This document shows, piece by piece, positions 63,937-64,000 of a DNA stretch of 64,000 bases; the stretch's first letter is position 1, and every line of letters begins with the position of its first letter. Both the position numbers and the translations under genes were made by a program. The stretch lies in assembly GCF_002724055.1 (NCBI RefSeq), contig NZ_BDQY01000013.1:25622-89621 (forward strand). The letters are read 5' to 3'. The notes beneath the pieces were generated by a model. That model was not told where the DNA came from. It made no database searches and saw only the letters and a program-made list of their open reading frames with translations. The DNA comes from Tepidibacter mesophilus (GTDB lineage: Bacteria > Bacillota > Clostridia > Peptostreptococcales > Peptostreptococcaceae).

Positions 63937-64000
63937 ATGTCTAATAAACATAAAAGATATACAGATGAATTTAAGCAACAAATAGTAAACTTAGCTAACA
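63937..64000 (+). mobile_element. Start of an insertion sequence transposase (IS3-like OrfA), cut by window end
   Basis: An ATG with GGAGGAG upstream opens SNKHKRYTDEFKQQIVNLAN, the N-terminal helix-turn-helix of IS3/IS150-type OrfA transposases. Only 21 codons are in the window. The left end of the element should lie between about 63860 and 63920; I cannot locate its terminal repeat without the other end. Confidence 0.78.

Noticed and set aside
1..64000. tRNA, rRNA, prophage genes
   Set aside because: None of the typical sequences (tRNA TTCGANNC arms in context, rRNA blocks, capsid, terminase or integrase proteins) were found.

Overview
The window is AT-rich DNA from a low-GC Gram-positive anaerobe of the Clostridia. 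The signs are strong AGGAGG-type ribosome binding sites, heavy use of A/T-ending codons, SLH-domain surface proteins, an accessory SecA and a CpsB/C/D phosphoregulatory set. The mix resembles Peptostreptococcaceae-type cell-surface loci, but I cannot name the genus. Almost every gene is on the + strand and nearly all concern the cell envelope. No rRNA, tRNA or CRISPR was seen.

Layout. (1) 1-8728: glycosyltransferases, UDP-glucose dehydrogenase, UDP-GlcNAc 2-epimerase, an initiating polyprenyl-phosphate sugar transferase and GalE, a first surface-glycan module. (2) 9026-11565: dTDP-4-dehydrorhamnose reductase and a phosphohexomutase. (3) 11872-15807: an accessory SecA with an unusual C-terminal extension of about 290 residues, plus a small unknown partner. 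(4) 16065-24008: three large S-layer-type proteins with N-terminal SLH repeats; the last two are a recent tandem duplication with identical proteins. (5) 24181-36521: very large secreted Ig/IPT-type proteins, a secreted beta-rich protein and an SLH-anchored protein. (6) 37102-42712: CpsB-like phosphatase, Wzz-like and CpsD-like tyrosine kinase pair, then two more SLH proteins. (7) 43016-57705: a second polysaccharide module (CapD/PglF-like dehydratase, initiating transferase, three GT4 transferases, acyltransferase, polymerase, flippase, second UDP-glucose dehydrogenase, UDP-glucuronate epimerase, GalU) ending in a VanZ-like gene. (8) 57994-64000: secreted 5'-nucleotidase, two back-to-back MNT/HEPN toxin-antitoxin pairs, a winged-helix or replication-initiator-like gene, a Fic gene remnant and the start of an insertion sequence.

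How the genes work together. Sugar-nucleotide enzymes (GalU, Ugd, GalE, WecB, RfbD, PGM) feed glycosyltransferases that build lipid-linked repeats on two initiating transferases. Flippase, polymerase and the CpsB/C/D control proteins handle export and chain length. In this kind of envelope SLH proteins bind a wall-linked glycan, and SecA2 next to the S-layer genes suggests dedicated export of those abundant proteins.

The least ordinary content lies between the genes: three families of interspersed structured repeats. Family A has four copies of 199-202 bp, family B two full copies and one internally deleted copy, and family C three tandem copies plus one distant copy. Their stems differ in sequence between copies but keep base pairing. 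These repeats, the SecA2 extension and two apparent AUU/AUC start codons are the observations I consider most worth testing.
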